DNA of 58,275 nt from Chitinophaga pinensis (GCA_945878115.1 CAMDVD010000017.1:1-58275), one strand, 5' to 3'. Numbered from the stretch's first letter, positions 29,479 to 38,002 are shown. Translations and numbers: made by a program. The notes: generated from the letters alone by a model not told the origin.

Positions 29479-31622
29479 TGAAAATCAGACAAATTATAGA
29501 CAAGATAGATGAGAATCAACTTTTCGTACCCGCTTTTCAGCGTGAATATGTATGGAAAAGAAATGATGCAAAAAACCTAGTCTCATCACTCATAAAAGAT
29601 TACCCAACAGGTACTATGCTCACTTGGGAAACAAATACTCCTCCTGAATTAAAAGGTACATATAAATACGAAATCACAAAAGGAGCAGTAAAGTTAATTT
29701 TAGATGGACAGCAACGTATTACAACATTGTATCTGTTGATGACTGGCAATATTCCTCCATACTATACAGAAAAGGAAATTGAAAATGATATTCGGGGTTT
29801 ATATGTAAATGTGGAAACCTTGGAGCTTGAATATTACAAGATCAAGACCATGGAAAACAACCCTCTTTGGGTAAATATTACCGATATTCTGCAAGGGAAA
29901 ATTATTGGAACTGATATAAAATACCAATTGGAAGATAGAAATAATGGTGAACGAATTGATAGAGATAGAGAGATACTTATTTCAAGCAATATCAATGCCA
30001 TCAAAAAGATAGAAGACCGAGATTTTTTAGAACAAGTCATTCCTGTAAAAGCATCCATCAAAGAAGCCATTGATATTTTTTACATAGTGAATGCAAGTGG
30101 AGTTAATTTAACAGAAGCTGAATTAGCATTAGCACAAATTTCTGGCTATTGGCCACAAGCACGTGTTATTTTCAAAAAGAAATTAGGTGAGTTAGAACAA
30201 CAAGGCTTTGTATTCAAATTGGATATTTTGGTATATGCCTTGTTGGCTGTGTTACACAAAATGGGTTCTAAGATGGATAAATTGCATTCAGCAGACAATA
30301 AGGAAAAACTAATTGCAGCATGGGAAAAATTGGATAGCACCGTTCTGGATTACGTCTGCAATCTGCTCAAAAGCCAAGCTTATGTAGACCATACCGATGA
30401 AATCAATTCGATATTTTCTGTTATTCCAATAATAGCCTATGTATACAATAAGCCAAATAATAAATTGAATGAAGAGGAAATTAAAAAAATAATTAAATGG
30501 TTTTATTACTCACAAATACGTAACCGCTATGTAAGTCAAACCACCCAAAAGTTAGATAAGGATTTAGGAATTATCAATGAAAATCCTAATCCGTTTGATA
30601 TACTTTTAATTGCAATAAATGAAGAAAGACCCCTTGAAATAAAGCCATCAGAATTCATAGGAAGAGATATAAGACATCCATTGTTTGCCTTGATGAAATG
30701 GTATTTTAAAAGCAAAGGTGCTGTTTGTTTAGGAACAGGCTTAAGCCTACGAAAAAACATGGGTAAAAAGTATAGCCTTGAACGTGATCATATCTTTGCT
30801 TATTCTGTATTGCGTGATTCAGGAATTTATGATATGGCGAATCAGAATGATTATGCCATTGCACAAGAAATTACCAACAGAGCTATTCTTACATCTATTG
30901 AAAACAGGGAAAAATCAGCCAAGTTTGCTGATGTGTATTTGAAAAAAGTGAAAGAAGAATTTCCAAATGCATTAAAGCTTCAATGTATTCCCGAAGACGA
31001 GACCTTATGGAAAGTGGAGAATTATGAAAAATTCCTTAAAGAAAGAAGAGCTCTATTAGCAGATGAACTCAATAAATTTCTTAACAATATTTCTTTGACG
31101 AATGAAACCGCAAGCACTCACGTTGATTTAATGGACATGATTCAATCAGGAGAACATGGTTTTTTGGAGTTCAAATCAACCATGAGATGGAATTGGAAGG
31201 AGAATCGTTTGGACAAAAAAATGGAGGATATAATTTTGAAAACCATTTCAGCATTCAATAATGGAGAAGGTGGTAAATTAATCATAGGTGTAACAGATGA
31301 AGGTGAATTATTAGGCTTAGAATCTGATTACAGCACGTTTAAAGAATCCAATAAAGATCATTTTGAATTGCATTTGCGCAATATTGTAAACAATATGTTT
31401 GGAAAGGATTTTGCAACCACTCACCTCACTGTGAAATTTCCAATTATCAATGAAGTGGAAATTTGTGAGATTGATATCAAGGCAGGTGATACACCATTGT
31501 ATTGCAATCTATCTGACAAAAATGGACAGATAGTTAAAAAGTTTTACGTTAGAAGCGGAAATACATCACAGGAATTTGATATACAAGAAACGGCATCCTA
31601 TATAAGTAAACGATTCAAATAA
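29478..31622 (+). CDS. DUF262-HNH (GmrSD/SspE-like) protein fused to an AlbA_2 (Schlafen-type) domain
   Basis: A 714-residue protein with three parts. Residues 1-220 are a DUF262/GmrSD N-terminal domain (VPAFQREYVW, 17-26; DGQQR, 76-80), the ParB-like nucleotide-binding fold. Residues about 330-500 look like a DUF1524-type HNH nuclease (ERDHIF with DH at 437-438; NRAIL, N467; IENREKS, 474-480). The usual DHI.P proline is missing, so activity is uncertain. Residues about 550-714 are an AlbA_2/Schlafen-AAA_4-like domain (HGFLEFKSTMRWN, 560-572; FNNGEGGKLIIGVTDEGELLGLE, 593-615). GmrSD and SspE restrict phage DNA with modified bases or phosphorothioates. Here the gene is coupled to hsdR by TAATG and lies before hsdM. 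It may target phages that escape the type I enzyme, or it may regulate that enzyme. Domain calls are by motif only. Confidence 0.82.
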   Translation: MKIRQIIDKIDENQLFVPAFQREYVWKRNDAKNLVSSLIKDYPTGTMLTWETNTPPELKGTYKYEITKGAVKLILDGQQRITTLYLLMTGNIPPYYTEKEIENDIRGLYVNVETLELEYYKIKTMENNPLWVNITDILQGKIIGTDIKYQLEDRNNGERIDRDREILISSNINAIKKIEDRDFLEQVIPVKASIKEAIDIFYIVNASGVNLTEAELALAQISGYWPQARVIFKKKLGELEQQGFVFKLDILVYALLAVLHKMGSKMDKLHSADNKEKLIAAWEKLDSTVLDYVCNLLKSQAYVDHTDEINSIFSVIPIIAYVYNKPNNKLNEEEIKKIIKWFYYSQIRNRYVSQTTQKLDKDLGIINENPNPFDILLIAINEERPLEIKPSEFIGRDIRHPLFALMKWYFKSKGAVCLGTGLSLRKNMGKKYSLERDHIFAYSVLRDSGIYDMANQNDYAIAQEITNRAILTSIENREKSAKFADVYLKKVKEEFPNALKLQCIPEDETLWKVENYEKFLKERRALLADELNKFLNNISLTNETASTHVDLMDMIQSGEHGFLEFKSTMRWNWKENRLDKKMEDIILKTISAFNNGEGGKLIIGVTDEGELLGLESDYSTFKESNKDHFELHLRNIVNNMFGKDFATTHLTVKFPIINEVEICEIDIKAGDTPLYCNLSDKNGQIVKKFYVRSGNTSQEFDIQETASYISKRFK

Positions 31623-31631
31623 TTTTATAGG

Positions 31632-32057
31632 ATGTGTTTAGTTTCAGAAAAAATAAAATTTTGTTCTTGTATTACAGATTCAGTCGAAAAGTTGAATAAT
31701 TACTGGATACTGCACCGTTTTAATGGAAGTAAAGAATTTTACGCAATAGGTATGCCAATGATACCTTCTGAATATACCGATTCTAATTTTTTCGTGAATA
31801 CTCAAACCTTAGTCAATCGTTTAAATGAATCGGACGCATTTGATATGCCTATAAAATTTAAAGCCAAAGACCAATTTGAAATTGTAATCAATAACCTTTC
31901 CAAAGATCAAGACCAACGACTTACTTACTGCTTTATTTATAAAAAAGGAGCATGGTTACAAGAGACTTATGACGTGTTCGAGTTGATGAACCAATATAAT
32001 GAATTTACATTTGGAAAAATGAAAGACATAAAGAAAAAAACTAAGCTAATAACATGA
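31632..32057 (+). CDS. Unknown 141-residue protein inside the restriction operon
   Basis: I do not recognise this protein. It has a Cys-rich start (MCLVSEKIKFCSCITDSVEKLNNYW) that could bind a metal (C2, C11, C13), then an alpha/beta pattern (FYAIGMPMIPSEY...), and a basic tail (KMKDIKKKTKLIT). No signal peptide or membrane segment. It starts nine bases after the DUF262 fusion stop and overlaps hsdM by ATGA, so it is made as part of the set. Its place between the fusion nuclease and the methylase suggests a partner of one or the other, for example an inhibitor or specificity factor. That is inference from position. Confidence 0.6.
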   Translation: MCLVSEKIKFCSCITDSVEKLNNYWILHRFNGSKEFYAIGMPMIPSEYTDSNFFVNTQTLVNRLNESDAFDMPIKFKAKDQFEIVINNLSKDQDQRLTYCFIYKKGAWLQETYDVFELMNQYNEFTFGKMKDIKKKTKLIT

Positions 32058-33475
32058 GTAACATAGGAGGTGTAATAAAATCAATTCGAGATATTTTTAG
32101 AAAAGACCCTGGCTTGAGTGGCGATGCGCAACGCATTGAACAATTAGGTTGGATGATATTCTTGAAACTCTTTGACGATAAGGACAAGGAAAGAGAAATA
32201 TTGGACAGGAAATATAAATCACCAATTCCAACAACTTTTCAATGGAGGAATTGGGCTGAGAATGATGAAGGCATGACAGGTGATGAACTCATTAATTTCA
32301 TCAACAATCATTTGTTTCCTGAATTGAAGAATTTGAAAGTAACAGGCGACAACCGTTTGGGTGTAATTATTCGTAATATTTTTGATGGTACTAACAACTA
32401 CATGAAAAGCGGAACTACCTTTCGCCAAGCCATCAACAAACTCAACGAAATTGATTTTAACAGCAGTAAAGAACATCATATTTTCAATGCCATTTACGAA
32501 GATGTTTTACAAGGACTTGCCACCAAAAAAGACACAGGTGAATTTTATACTCCAAGAGCGGTAACACAGTTTATCATTGATATGGTTAATCCCAAGCTGG
32601 GCGAGAAAATTGTTGACCCTGCATGCGGAACGGCTGGCTTTTTGGTATGTGCCATTGAACATTTGCGTAAGCAGGTAAAAAATGTTGCCGACCGCAAAAC
32701 CTTACAAGAAACTATTACAGGCACAGAGCTGAAACCCTTGCCATTTATGTTGAGTGTGGTGAATTTGATAACACACGATATAGAAGTACCACAAATTTTA
32801 AATACTGATGCACTAAGCCGTGAACTCACTTCTATTAGACAAGCAGAACGAGTTGATATTATTGTTGCCAATCCGCCCTTTGGTGGTGTAGTAGGTGATG
32901 GAATGGAAACCAATTTTCCATTGAACTACCGTACCAAAGAAAGTGCCGACTTGTTTTTGATTTTGTTTATTCAATTGCTGAAAGATGGCGGACGAGCAGG
33001 TATTGTATTACCCGATGGCAGTTTAACAGGCGAAGGTGTAAAACAACGTGTACGGCAAAAACTTTTAGAAGATTGTAATGTTCATACTATTGTAAGGTTG
33101 CCGCAGTCTGTCTTTGCTCCTTATGCGACAGTAAACACCAATTTGATATTTTTCGAGAAAGGCAAAAAGACCAAGGACATTTGGTATTACGAACACACCT
33201 TACCCGAAGGTGCAAAAGCATACAGCAAAACAAAACCAATCCGTATTGAAGAATTTGACCCAATAAAAGAATGGTGGAAAAAGAGAGAAGAAAGCGAAGT
33301 GTGTTGGAAAGTTTCAATAGACACCATCATTGAACGAAATTATGATTTGGATATTAAGAACCCGAATAAAGTAGTGGAAGAAGTTGTTTATGATAGAAAG
33401 GCAATCATTAAAAAAATTGAGATGAACCAAACTAAGATTTCTGAAATCTTGGATGAACTTAAATCATTGGCTTAA
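32054..33475 (+). CDS. hsdM: Type I DNA methyltransferase subunit HsdM
   Basis: N6-adenine methylase that, with HsdS, marks host DNA and forms the core of the restriction complex. The 473 residues include the N-terminal helical HsdM_N domain (QRIEQLGWMIFLKLFDDKD), GEFYTPR (162-168), the AdoMet-binding DPACGTAGF (188-196) and catalytic NPPF (273-276). All key residues are present, so it should be active. Start overlaps the upstream small gene (ATGA), and hsdS begins at the base after its stop. Confidence 0.96.
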   Translation: MSNIGGVIKSIRDIFRKDPGLSGDAQRIEQLGWMIFLKLFDDKDKEREILDRKYKSPIPTTFQWRNWAENDEGMTGDELINFINNHLFPELKNLKVTGDNRLGVIIRNIFDGTNNYMKSGTTFRQAINKLNEIDFNSSKEHHIFNAIYEDVLQGLATKKDTGEFYTPRAVTQFIIDMVNPKLGEKIVDPACGTAGFLVCAIEHLRKQVKNVADRKTLQETITGTELKPLPFMLSVVNLITHDIEVPQILNTDALSRELTSIRQAERVDIIVANPPFGGVVGDGMETNFPLNYRTKESADLFLILFIQLLKDGGRAGIVLPDGSLTGEGVKQRVRQKLLEDCNVHTIVRLPQSVFAPYATVNTNLIFFEKGKKTKDIWYYEHTLPEGAKAYSKTKPIRIEEFDPIKEWWKKREESEVCWKVSIDTIIERNYDLDIKNPNKVVEEVVYDRKAIIKKIEMNQTKISEILDELKSLA

Positions 33476-34747
33476 ATGAAATATAGATTAGCAGATATTT
33501 GCACCATTACAAAAGGAGAGACAGGAATAATGAAAGCTATTTCTGGCTCTTATACGATGGTTGCATTAGGTGAAGCCAATAAAACACACAACGAATTTCA
33601 ATTTGACACGAAAGCTGTAATTATTCCCTTGGTTTCTTCAACTGGTCACGGACATGCCAGTATGAAACGAGTGAAATATCAGGAAGGCAAATTTGCGCTA
33701 GGTAGTATTTTATGTGCGGTCATTCCAAAAGATGAAAATATTGTTTTAGCAAAATACTTGCACATCTATTTACATTGGAACAGAGAAGAATTGTTGGTTT
33801 CTCAAATGAAGGGAATGGCAAATGTTAGTCTGCCAATGAATAAAATTGCTGATGTATTAGTTACCGTTCCAAGCATAGAAAAACAACAAGAAATAATTGA
33901 TTTGGAGATGCAATTGGTTGAGAAAGAACTATCAGTTGAAAAACTTTTATCCGACCAACTCACCCAACTCTCCAACCTAAACCAAGCAATTTTACAAGAA
34001 GCGGTGCAGGGCAAGTTGGTAAAGCAAGATAAGAAAGACGAACCAGCCAGCGAGCTACTCAAACGTATCAAAGCCGAAAAAGCAAAATCGGGTAAAAAAG
34101 AAAAAACATTGCCACCCATCAAACCCGAAGAAATTCCATTTGAAATTCCTGAAAACTGGGTGTGGTGTAGGTTGGGGGAAATAATTCAGTACACAGATAA
34201 TCTTGACATTCAGAAATATCTTTCTGCTGATACTATTGTGAATTATGTAGATATTGATGCAATAGACAACAAGAATTTTGTTATTAAAGAAGCAAAACAA
34301 AAATCAGTAAGAGAACTTTCAACAAGAGCGAGAAGGGTTTTAAAGCCAAATTATATTGCATACTCAACTGTAAGACCTTACCTGAAAAATATTGCAATTA
34401 TAGAAGATGAATTAGAAAATTACATAGGTTCAACGGGTTTCAATGTATTCAAAACTATAAATACAGAATTGAAATATGCTTTTTACTATTTACTTACTCC
34501 ATATGTAAATAATTCATTCAAGGAATTAATGGTAGGGTTTAATTCGCCAAGTATCACAAATGACCAATTTGAAAAAAGTTTACTTCCCCTTCCCTCACTC
34601 TCCGAACAAAAACGAATTGTAGCAGAAATAGAAAAGCAATTAGCCAAAACCAAACAATTAAAGGAGCATATCATTGCCAATCAACAAGCTACAGAGCAGT
34701 TGTTGAAAGCGTTGTTGCATCAGGCGTTTGAGGTGGAGGAAGTATAA
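33476..34747 (+). CDS. hsdS: Type I specificity subunit HsdS
   Basis: HsdS reads the two half-sites of the DNA target. 423 residues with two target-recognition domains: residues 1 to about 135, ending in VSLPMNKIADVLVTVPSIEKQQEI, and about 225-385, ending in SPSITNDQFEKSLLPLPSLSEQKRIV. Each is followed by a conserved helical spacer (EKLLSDQLTQLSNLNQAILQ; QLAKTKQLKEHIIANQQATEQLLKALL). Domain 1 lacks the usual PxxW start and begins directly at MKYRLADICTITKG, yet looks complete. The linker between halves is Lys-rich. There is no second partial hsdS or inverted repeat nearby that would suggest shuffling. Confidence 0.93.
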   Translation: MKYRLADICTITKGETGIMKAISGSYTMVALGEANKTHNEFQFDTKAVIIPLVSSTGHGHASMKRVKYQEGKFALGSILCAVIPKDENIVLAKYLHIYLHWNREELLVSQMKGMANVSLPMNKIADVLVTVPSIEKQQEIIDLEMQLVEKELSVEKLLSDQLTQLSNLNQAILQEAVQGKLVKQDKKDEPASELLKRIKAEKAKSGKKEKTLPPIKPEEIPFEIPENWVWCRLGEIIQYTDNLDIQKYLSADTIVNYVDIDAIDNKNFVIKEAKQKSVRELSTRARRVLKPNYIAYSTVRPYLKNIAIIEDELENYIGSTGFNVFKTINTELKYAFYYLLTPYVNNSFKELMVGFNSPSITNDQFEKSLLPLPSLSEQKRIVAEIEKQLAKTKQLKEHIIANQQATEQLLKALLHQAFEVEEV

Positions 34748-34757
34748 AATCTAAAAT

Positions 34758-35120
34758 ATGGAAAAGCTTGAAATATTAGAACAATTTGTAAAAAAATATG
34801 GAGATAAATTAAATCCAGAATTGAGTGCTATAAAGTATGGTCAAACAAGGACTAAAGCTGTTGTAGAATTATATTTCAAGTCATACAATGAGCCATTCAT
34901 AATCAATTTAGATTTTATGGGTGGTGAATTAGTGAAAGATGAAGATGGGAAAGATATTGATATACTTCCCTTGTTTGATCCTGAGGCTGACATTGTAGAT
35001 AATGCGACTTGTTTTGTAGAGTTAGATGATTATAGCTTAATACAGTGTATTGATCATCTATTTACTGAAGCAGCAGCTAATCAAATCAATGATGAATATG
35101 TAAAAAGCATTCAAAAATAA
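34758..35120 (+). CDS. Unknown acidic 120-residue protein ending the restriction operon
   Basis: It starts 10 bases after hsdS. I do not recognise it. It is acidic (VKDEDGKDIDILPLFDPEADIVDNATCFVELDD), with helices at both ends and a beta-rich middle (TRTKAVVELYFKSYNEPFIINLDFMGGELV). No signal or membrane segment. Small acidic proteins near restriction genes can act as DNA mimics or regulators, but nothing here proves that. Same strand and close spacing make it the likely last gene of the operon. Confidence 0.6.
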   Translation: MEKLEILEQFVKKYGDKLNPELSAIKYGQTRTKAVVELYFKSYNEPFIINLDFMGGELVKDEDGKDIDILPLFDPEADIVDNATCFVELDDYSLIQCIDHLFTEAAANQINDEYVKSIQK

Positions 35121-35275
35121 AATAATCTTTGCTTCGCTCCCCGCTCTCCTTCTCACTCTGATTTTCTGTGCCTCAAGAACAAAATAGAGGCATGGAAATA
35201 TTATTAATGCTACATGCATATATTGTCAAAGGACAATAGAAGGACAAAAGTTTAAAATAGAACTGAAAAACTAGC

Positions 35276-35653
35276 TTAAGCCAACCTCAAAAGTACATTT
35301 CCATCTATGCCTAAAAATTGGTGTACAGATTTTAAAAAGGCAACACTTGGTTTTCTTTTTTTGTGCATTATTTCAGAAAGTTGGGTATCACTTGTTTTTA
35401 AAAGTTTGGCTAACTCTTTTTGCTTTAATTTGTTTTCAAACATTTTCAATTCTATCATACCTTGTAAGGTTTCGGGCAATGGAATAATCACATTTACTTC
35501 TTCCCAAGCATGAACAATTTTTGTAAATTTTTGCAAGTCTTCCAGTTTCTTTTTTGACATATTGTCAAACCCTCCATTCTCCCCAGAAACTAATATTTTT
35601 TCCATTTCAGCATTTGCCAATAAATACTCTTTTTTTGATACTTCCTTTTTCAT
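35276..35653 (-). CDS. higA: HigA-type antitoxin with XRE helix-turn-helix
   Basis: 125 residues from the ATG at 35653. The N-terminal half (KEYLLANAEMEKILVSGENGGF...) is the toxin-neutralising part, and the C-terminal half carries a helix-turn-helix (KQKELAKLLKTSDTQLSEIMHKKRKPSVAFLKSVHQFLGI). Upstream ATGs at 35686 and 35662 exist, but they lie inside the toxin gene; the chosen one is one base after the toxin stop (TAA-A-ATG). Toxin-first order is typical of HigBA. HigA should bind HigB and repress the shared promoter. Confidence 0.88.
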   Translation of the reverse strand: MKKEVSKKEYLLANAEMEKILVSGENGGFDNMSKKKLEDLQKFTKIVHAWEEVNVIIPLPETLQGMIELKMFENKLKQKELAKLLKTSDTQLSEIMHKKRKPSVAFLKSVHQFLGIDGNVLLRLA

Positions 35654-35654
35654 T

Positions 35655-35951
35655 TTATACATTTTTAATATTATTAATTTTGTCATACTCTTTATGAGTA
35701 CCTACAAATCTTATATAAATAGTTCTCACATCAAAAAACATCAATACAACCAACCTATATTTATTGCCACCTATGTTAAATACAAATCGTTTATTGCCCA
35801 CACTATCAACACTATTATAGCTTTTCTTTACTTCACTAAAATTATTCCAATCACTTTCTTTAGCTAAATGATACCAAGATAGTAAAGGCTCTTTGGCTTT
35901 TGGCTCTCTTTCATAGAAGTCGGCAAGTATAGTTTTTGATAGCACTACCAT
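35655..35951 (-). CDS. higB: HigB-type mRNA interferase toxin
   Basis: 98 residues from the ATG at 35951 (MVVLSKTILADFYEREPKAKEPLLSWYHLAKES). It matches the HigB_toxin family of RelE-like ribosome-dependent RNases: a W-x-x-F core (DWNNFSEVKKSYNSVDSVGNKRFVFNIGGNKYRLVV) and the end FVGTHKEYDKI with the conserved His. A TTG at 35960 opens the frame earlier but overlaps the promoter. First gene of the pair. It sits in the island just beyond the restriction operon, on the opposite strand, a position that would penalise loss of the island. Confidence 0.9.
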   Translation of the reverse strand: MVVLSKTILADFYEREPKAKEPLLSWYHLAKESDWNNFSEVKKSYNSVDSVGNKRFVFNIGGNKYRLVVLMFFDVRTIYIRFVGTHKEYDKINNIKNV

Positions 35952-35957
35952 TGAAAA

Positions 35958-35985
35958 CAAAAGTAGACTAAATTCACAAAAACAA
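35958..35985 (-). promoter_or_regulatory. Promoter of higBA
   Basis: Minus strand: TTG (35985-35983), 17 bases, TACTTTTG (35965-35958), then six bases to the ATG. Full match to the consensus at -7. Confidence 0.6.
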
Positions 35986-36001
35986 AAATTAATTTACAAA
36001 A

Positions 36002-36256
36002 TCAAATGGCAAGCCCAAAGAATTAAATGAATTTTATTTTGTGTTTACTGCCACGGATGGATATAAAGTTGTTTTTTCATGGAATGAAATTTACAATGCA
36101 GAAGCTGGAAATAATTTCTTTATCCTTACTGAAATGGATGGGAAGAGAATTGAAAAAATGGATCAAAGAATTCTTTTCATTTCAATTGCCGATTTTCAAA
36201 CTGGGCGTAGATTTATCAAAGGACTTGAAAAAATTGCAGTGAAAAGGATGGAATGA
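36002..36256 (+). pseudogene. C-terminal fragment of a molybdopterin-binding-type protein
   Basis: An open frame of 85 codons with no good start reads SNGKPKELNEFYFVFTATDG...VVFSWNEIYN...ILFISIADFQTGRRFIKGLEKIAVKRME. It resembles, from memory, the end of a small Bacteroidetes protein related to oxidoreductase molybdopterin-binding domains (YKVVFSWNE, DxxTGRRxxKGLEKIxVKR). The N-terminal part is missing; higB begins 50 bases to its left. It is probably a remnant cut by insertion of the island modules. It is followed by a degenerate copy of the tRNA-Leu terminator (36271-36304). Confidence 0.55.
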
Positions 36257-36270
36257 TATTCGCTTCAAAT

Positions 36271-36304
36271 AAAAAAAGCTGACCTCTCAAGATCTGCTGT
36301 AATC
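36271..36304. repeat. Degenerate copy of the tRNA-Leu terminator region
   Basis: This stretch aligns with 37977-38008, the terminator hairpin next to tRNA-Leu, over about 32 positions with few differences, including the trailing CTGTAATC. Its stem is damaged by a T-T mismatch. The two copies are direct repeats around the Fic gene. Confidence 0.5.
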
Positions 36305-36569
36305 AAGGACAAAGGATTATTAAAATTATGTGTGGAAGACTTTGTGAAAATTAAGGCATTCTGAATTTATTTCTCAGAAGAGCGAGAAACAGAGCGAGAG
36401 CAAAGAAAAAAATCAGAGTGAAAAGTCGTTAGGAGCTTTCACTCTCCGCTTTCTTTCTCGCGCTGATTTTTAGCTTCATTCTTATGGATGTTGATGAGGC
36501 TTTGGATTCGGTGTCTCGTTTTGAATTTTTCTTACATTCTATGGCGCTGTATTTAGCCTATTAATAATT

Positions 36570-36656
36570 AATGCGGAGAATAAGACAATTATTCTCCGCA
36601 TTATATGCGTAATTAATCCTTACTTTGCGGTGAATAAGGGGTATAATCTCCGCAAA
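36570..36656 (+). promoter_or_regulatory. Two inverted repeats upstream of fic, probable operator
   Basis: The first repeat, 36570-36602, has perfect 14-base arms AATGCGGAGAATAA/TTATTCTCCGCATT around GACAA. The second has arms TTTGCGG (36624-36630) and CCGCAAA (36650-36656) with related inner bases (GGTGAATAA / ATAATCTCC). The shared half-site is GCGG(A/T)GAATAA. The last arm ends two bases before the fic ATG. Confidence 0.7.
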
Positions 36657-36658
36657 GG

Positions 36659-37777
36659 ATGCGAAATATGCGTAAATATATCTATCAGCAGAAGGAGTGG
36701 CCGAAATTTCATTGGAAAGAGGAGAAAATAACTGCATTACTTTCAGCTATAAGGCACAAACAAGGCAGACTCTTAGGTTACATGGAAGCTCTTGGATTTG
36801 ATCTAAGGTCGGAAGCTTTGTTAGAATCACTTACTATCAATATTTTAAAAACAAGCGAAATAGAAGGTGAGATATTAAATCCTGAACAGGTTCGTTCTTC
36901 CATTGCCAGAAGGCTGGGTATGGAGATTGGCAGGCTTGTTCCATCTGATAGACGTATTGATGGAGTTGTTGAAATGATGTTGGATGCAACGCAGAATTTC
37001 CATGAGCCTCTGACGGAAGACCGTATATTTGGTTGGCACTCGGCTTTATTTCCAAGTGGAAGAAGTGGAATGTATAAAATTAAGGTAGGAGATTGGCGGG
37101 ATGATAGTAAAGGACCTATGCAAGTTGTTTCAGGGGTAATAGGAAGGGAGAAGATTCATTACGAAGCACCTTCAGCCATTTCAATTCAAAATGAAATGAA
37201 CCGATTTCTAGATTGGTTCAATAGGGATATAAAAATTGATCCAGTTTTAAAAGCTTCAATTTCTCACTTCTGGTTTATAACAATCCATCCATTTGAAGAT
37301 GGCAATGGCAGAATAGCGAGAGCAATTGCCGACATGCAACTTGCGAGAGCTGACGGAAGTTCTCAACGGTTTTATAGTATGTCTGCCCAAATTCAGAAGG
37401 AACGAAACAATTATTATGATATTCTGGAAGGTTCTCAAAAGGACACTTTAGATATAACAAATTGGCTGAATTGGTTTTTGGAATGTTTAAGCCGTTCATT
37501 GGATTCGACCGACACACTACTTGTAAAAGTTTTGGATAAAGCAAAATTCTGGGATAAGTTTTCAAATATAAACCTCAGTGATAGACAAATACTTATCCTG
37601 AACAAATTGCTGGATGGTTTTGAAGGGAAACTCACTTCTTCTAAGTGGGCTAAGCTTACAAAATGTTCACAAGATACAGCATTGAGGGATATTCAAGACT
37701 TGATTGTGAAAAAGGCTTTAATAAAAGAAACGGCTGGCGGAAGAAGTACTTCTTATAATCTGAATATTCAAGTATGA
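36659..37777 (+). CDS. Fic family AMP-transferase with C-terminal winged helix
   Basis: Fic enzymes usually attach AMP to Ser/Thr/Tyr of target proteins. The 372 residues have a DUF4172-like N-terminus; an inhibitory helix TSEIEG (65-70; S/T-x-x-x-E-G), which marks the class with N-terminal self-inhibition; the catalytic HPFEDGNGRIAR (210-221) with His210 intact; and a C-terminal winged helix (SDRQILILNKLLDGFEGKLTSSKWAKLTKCSQDTALRDIQDL). The DNA-binding end and the palindromes upstream suggest autoregulation. ATG at 36659 or 36668 (MRKYIYQ) could start it. It lies within the island, next to the tRNA-Leu att site, and its target is unknown. Confidence 0.92.
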   Translation: MRNMRKYIYQQKEWPKFHWKEEKITALLSAIRHKQGRLLGYMEALGFDLRSEALLESLTINILKTSEIEGEILNPEQVRSSIARRLGMEIGRLVPSDRRIDGVVEMMLDATQNFHEPLTEDRIFGWHSALFPSGRSGMYKIKVGDWRDDSKGPMQVVSGVIGREKIHYEAPSAISIQNEMNRFLDWFNRDIKIDPVLKASISHFWFITIHPFEDGNGRIARAIADMQLARADGSSQRFYSMSAQIQKERNNYYDILEGSQKDTLDITNWLNWFLECLSRSLDSTDTLLVKVLDKAKFWDKFSNINLSDRQILILNKLLDGFEGKLTSSKWAKLTKCSQDTALRDIQDLIVKKALIKETAGGRSTSYNLNIQV

Positions 37778-37976
37778 TATAGCGCGATTTGAATAGTTAT
37801 AAAGTAGGTGGATTAAATATCGGTTTTCAATCCATTTTGTAAAAAGAATATCTGAGTAATCGCCTACATCAACCATTACGTTGATTAAGATTCTCTCTTA
37901 TAGTAACTTGAAAATTTAAGCTCCTTCATCCATTCGTGAACAGGCCGGTTTACATAGCTGCGGGTGTTGTACTAAA

Positions 37977-38002
37977 GAAAAAGCCGACCTAAAAGATCGG
38001 CT
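37977..38002 (-). terminator. Terminator of tRNA-Leu
   Basis: On the minus strand AGCCGA and TCGGCT pair around TCTTTTAGG, followed by TTTTTCTTT. It lies about 10 bases after the tRNA 3' end. Confidence 0.8.

Noticed and set aside
33476-34747. hsdS phase variation
   Set aside because: No second hsdS copy, inverted repeat or recombinase is seen near it, and both recognition domains appear complete.
35150-35190. Hairpin TGCCTC/GAGGCA as a terminator of the restriction operon
   Set aside because: The stem is short, the loop is 12 bases and no T run follows; not listed as a feature.
36027-36242. 71-aa ORF in the alternative frame over the gene fragment
   Set aside because: The overlapping frame 36002-36256 carries the recognisable protein pattern; this one looks like a shadow.
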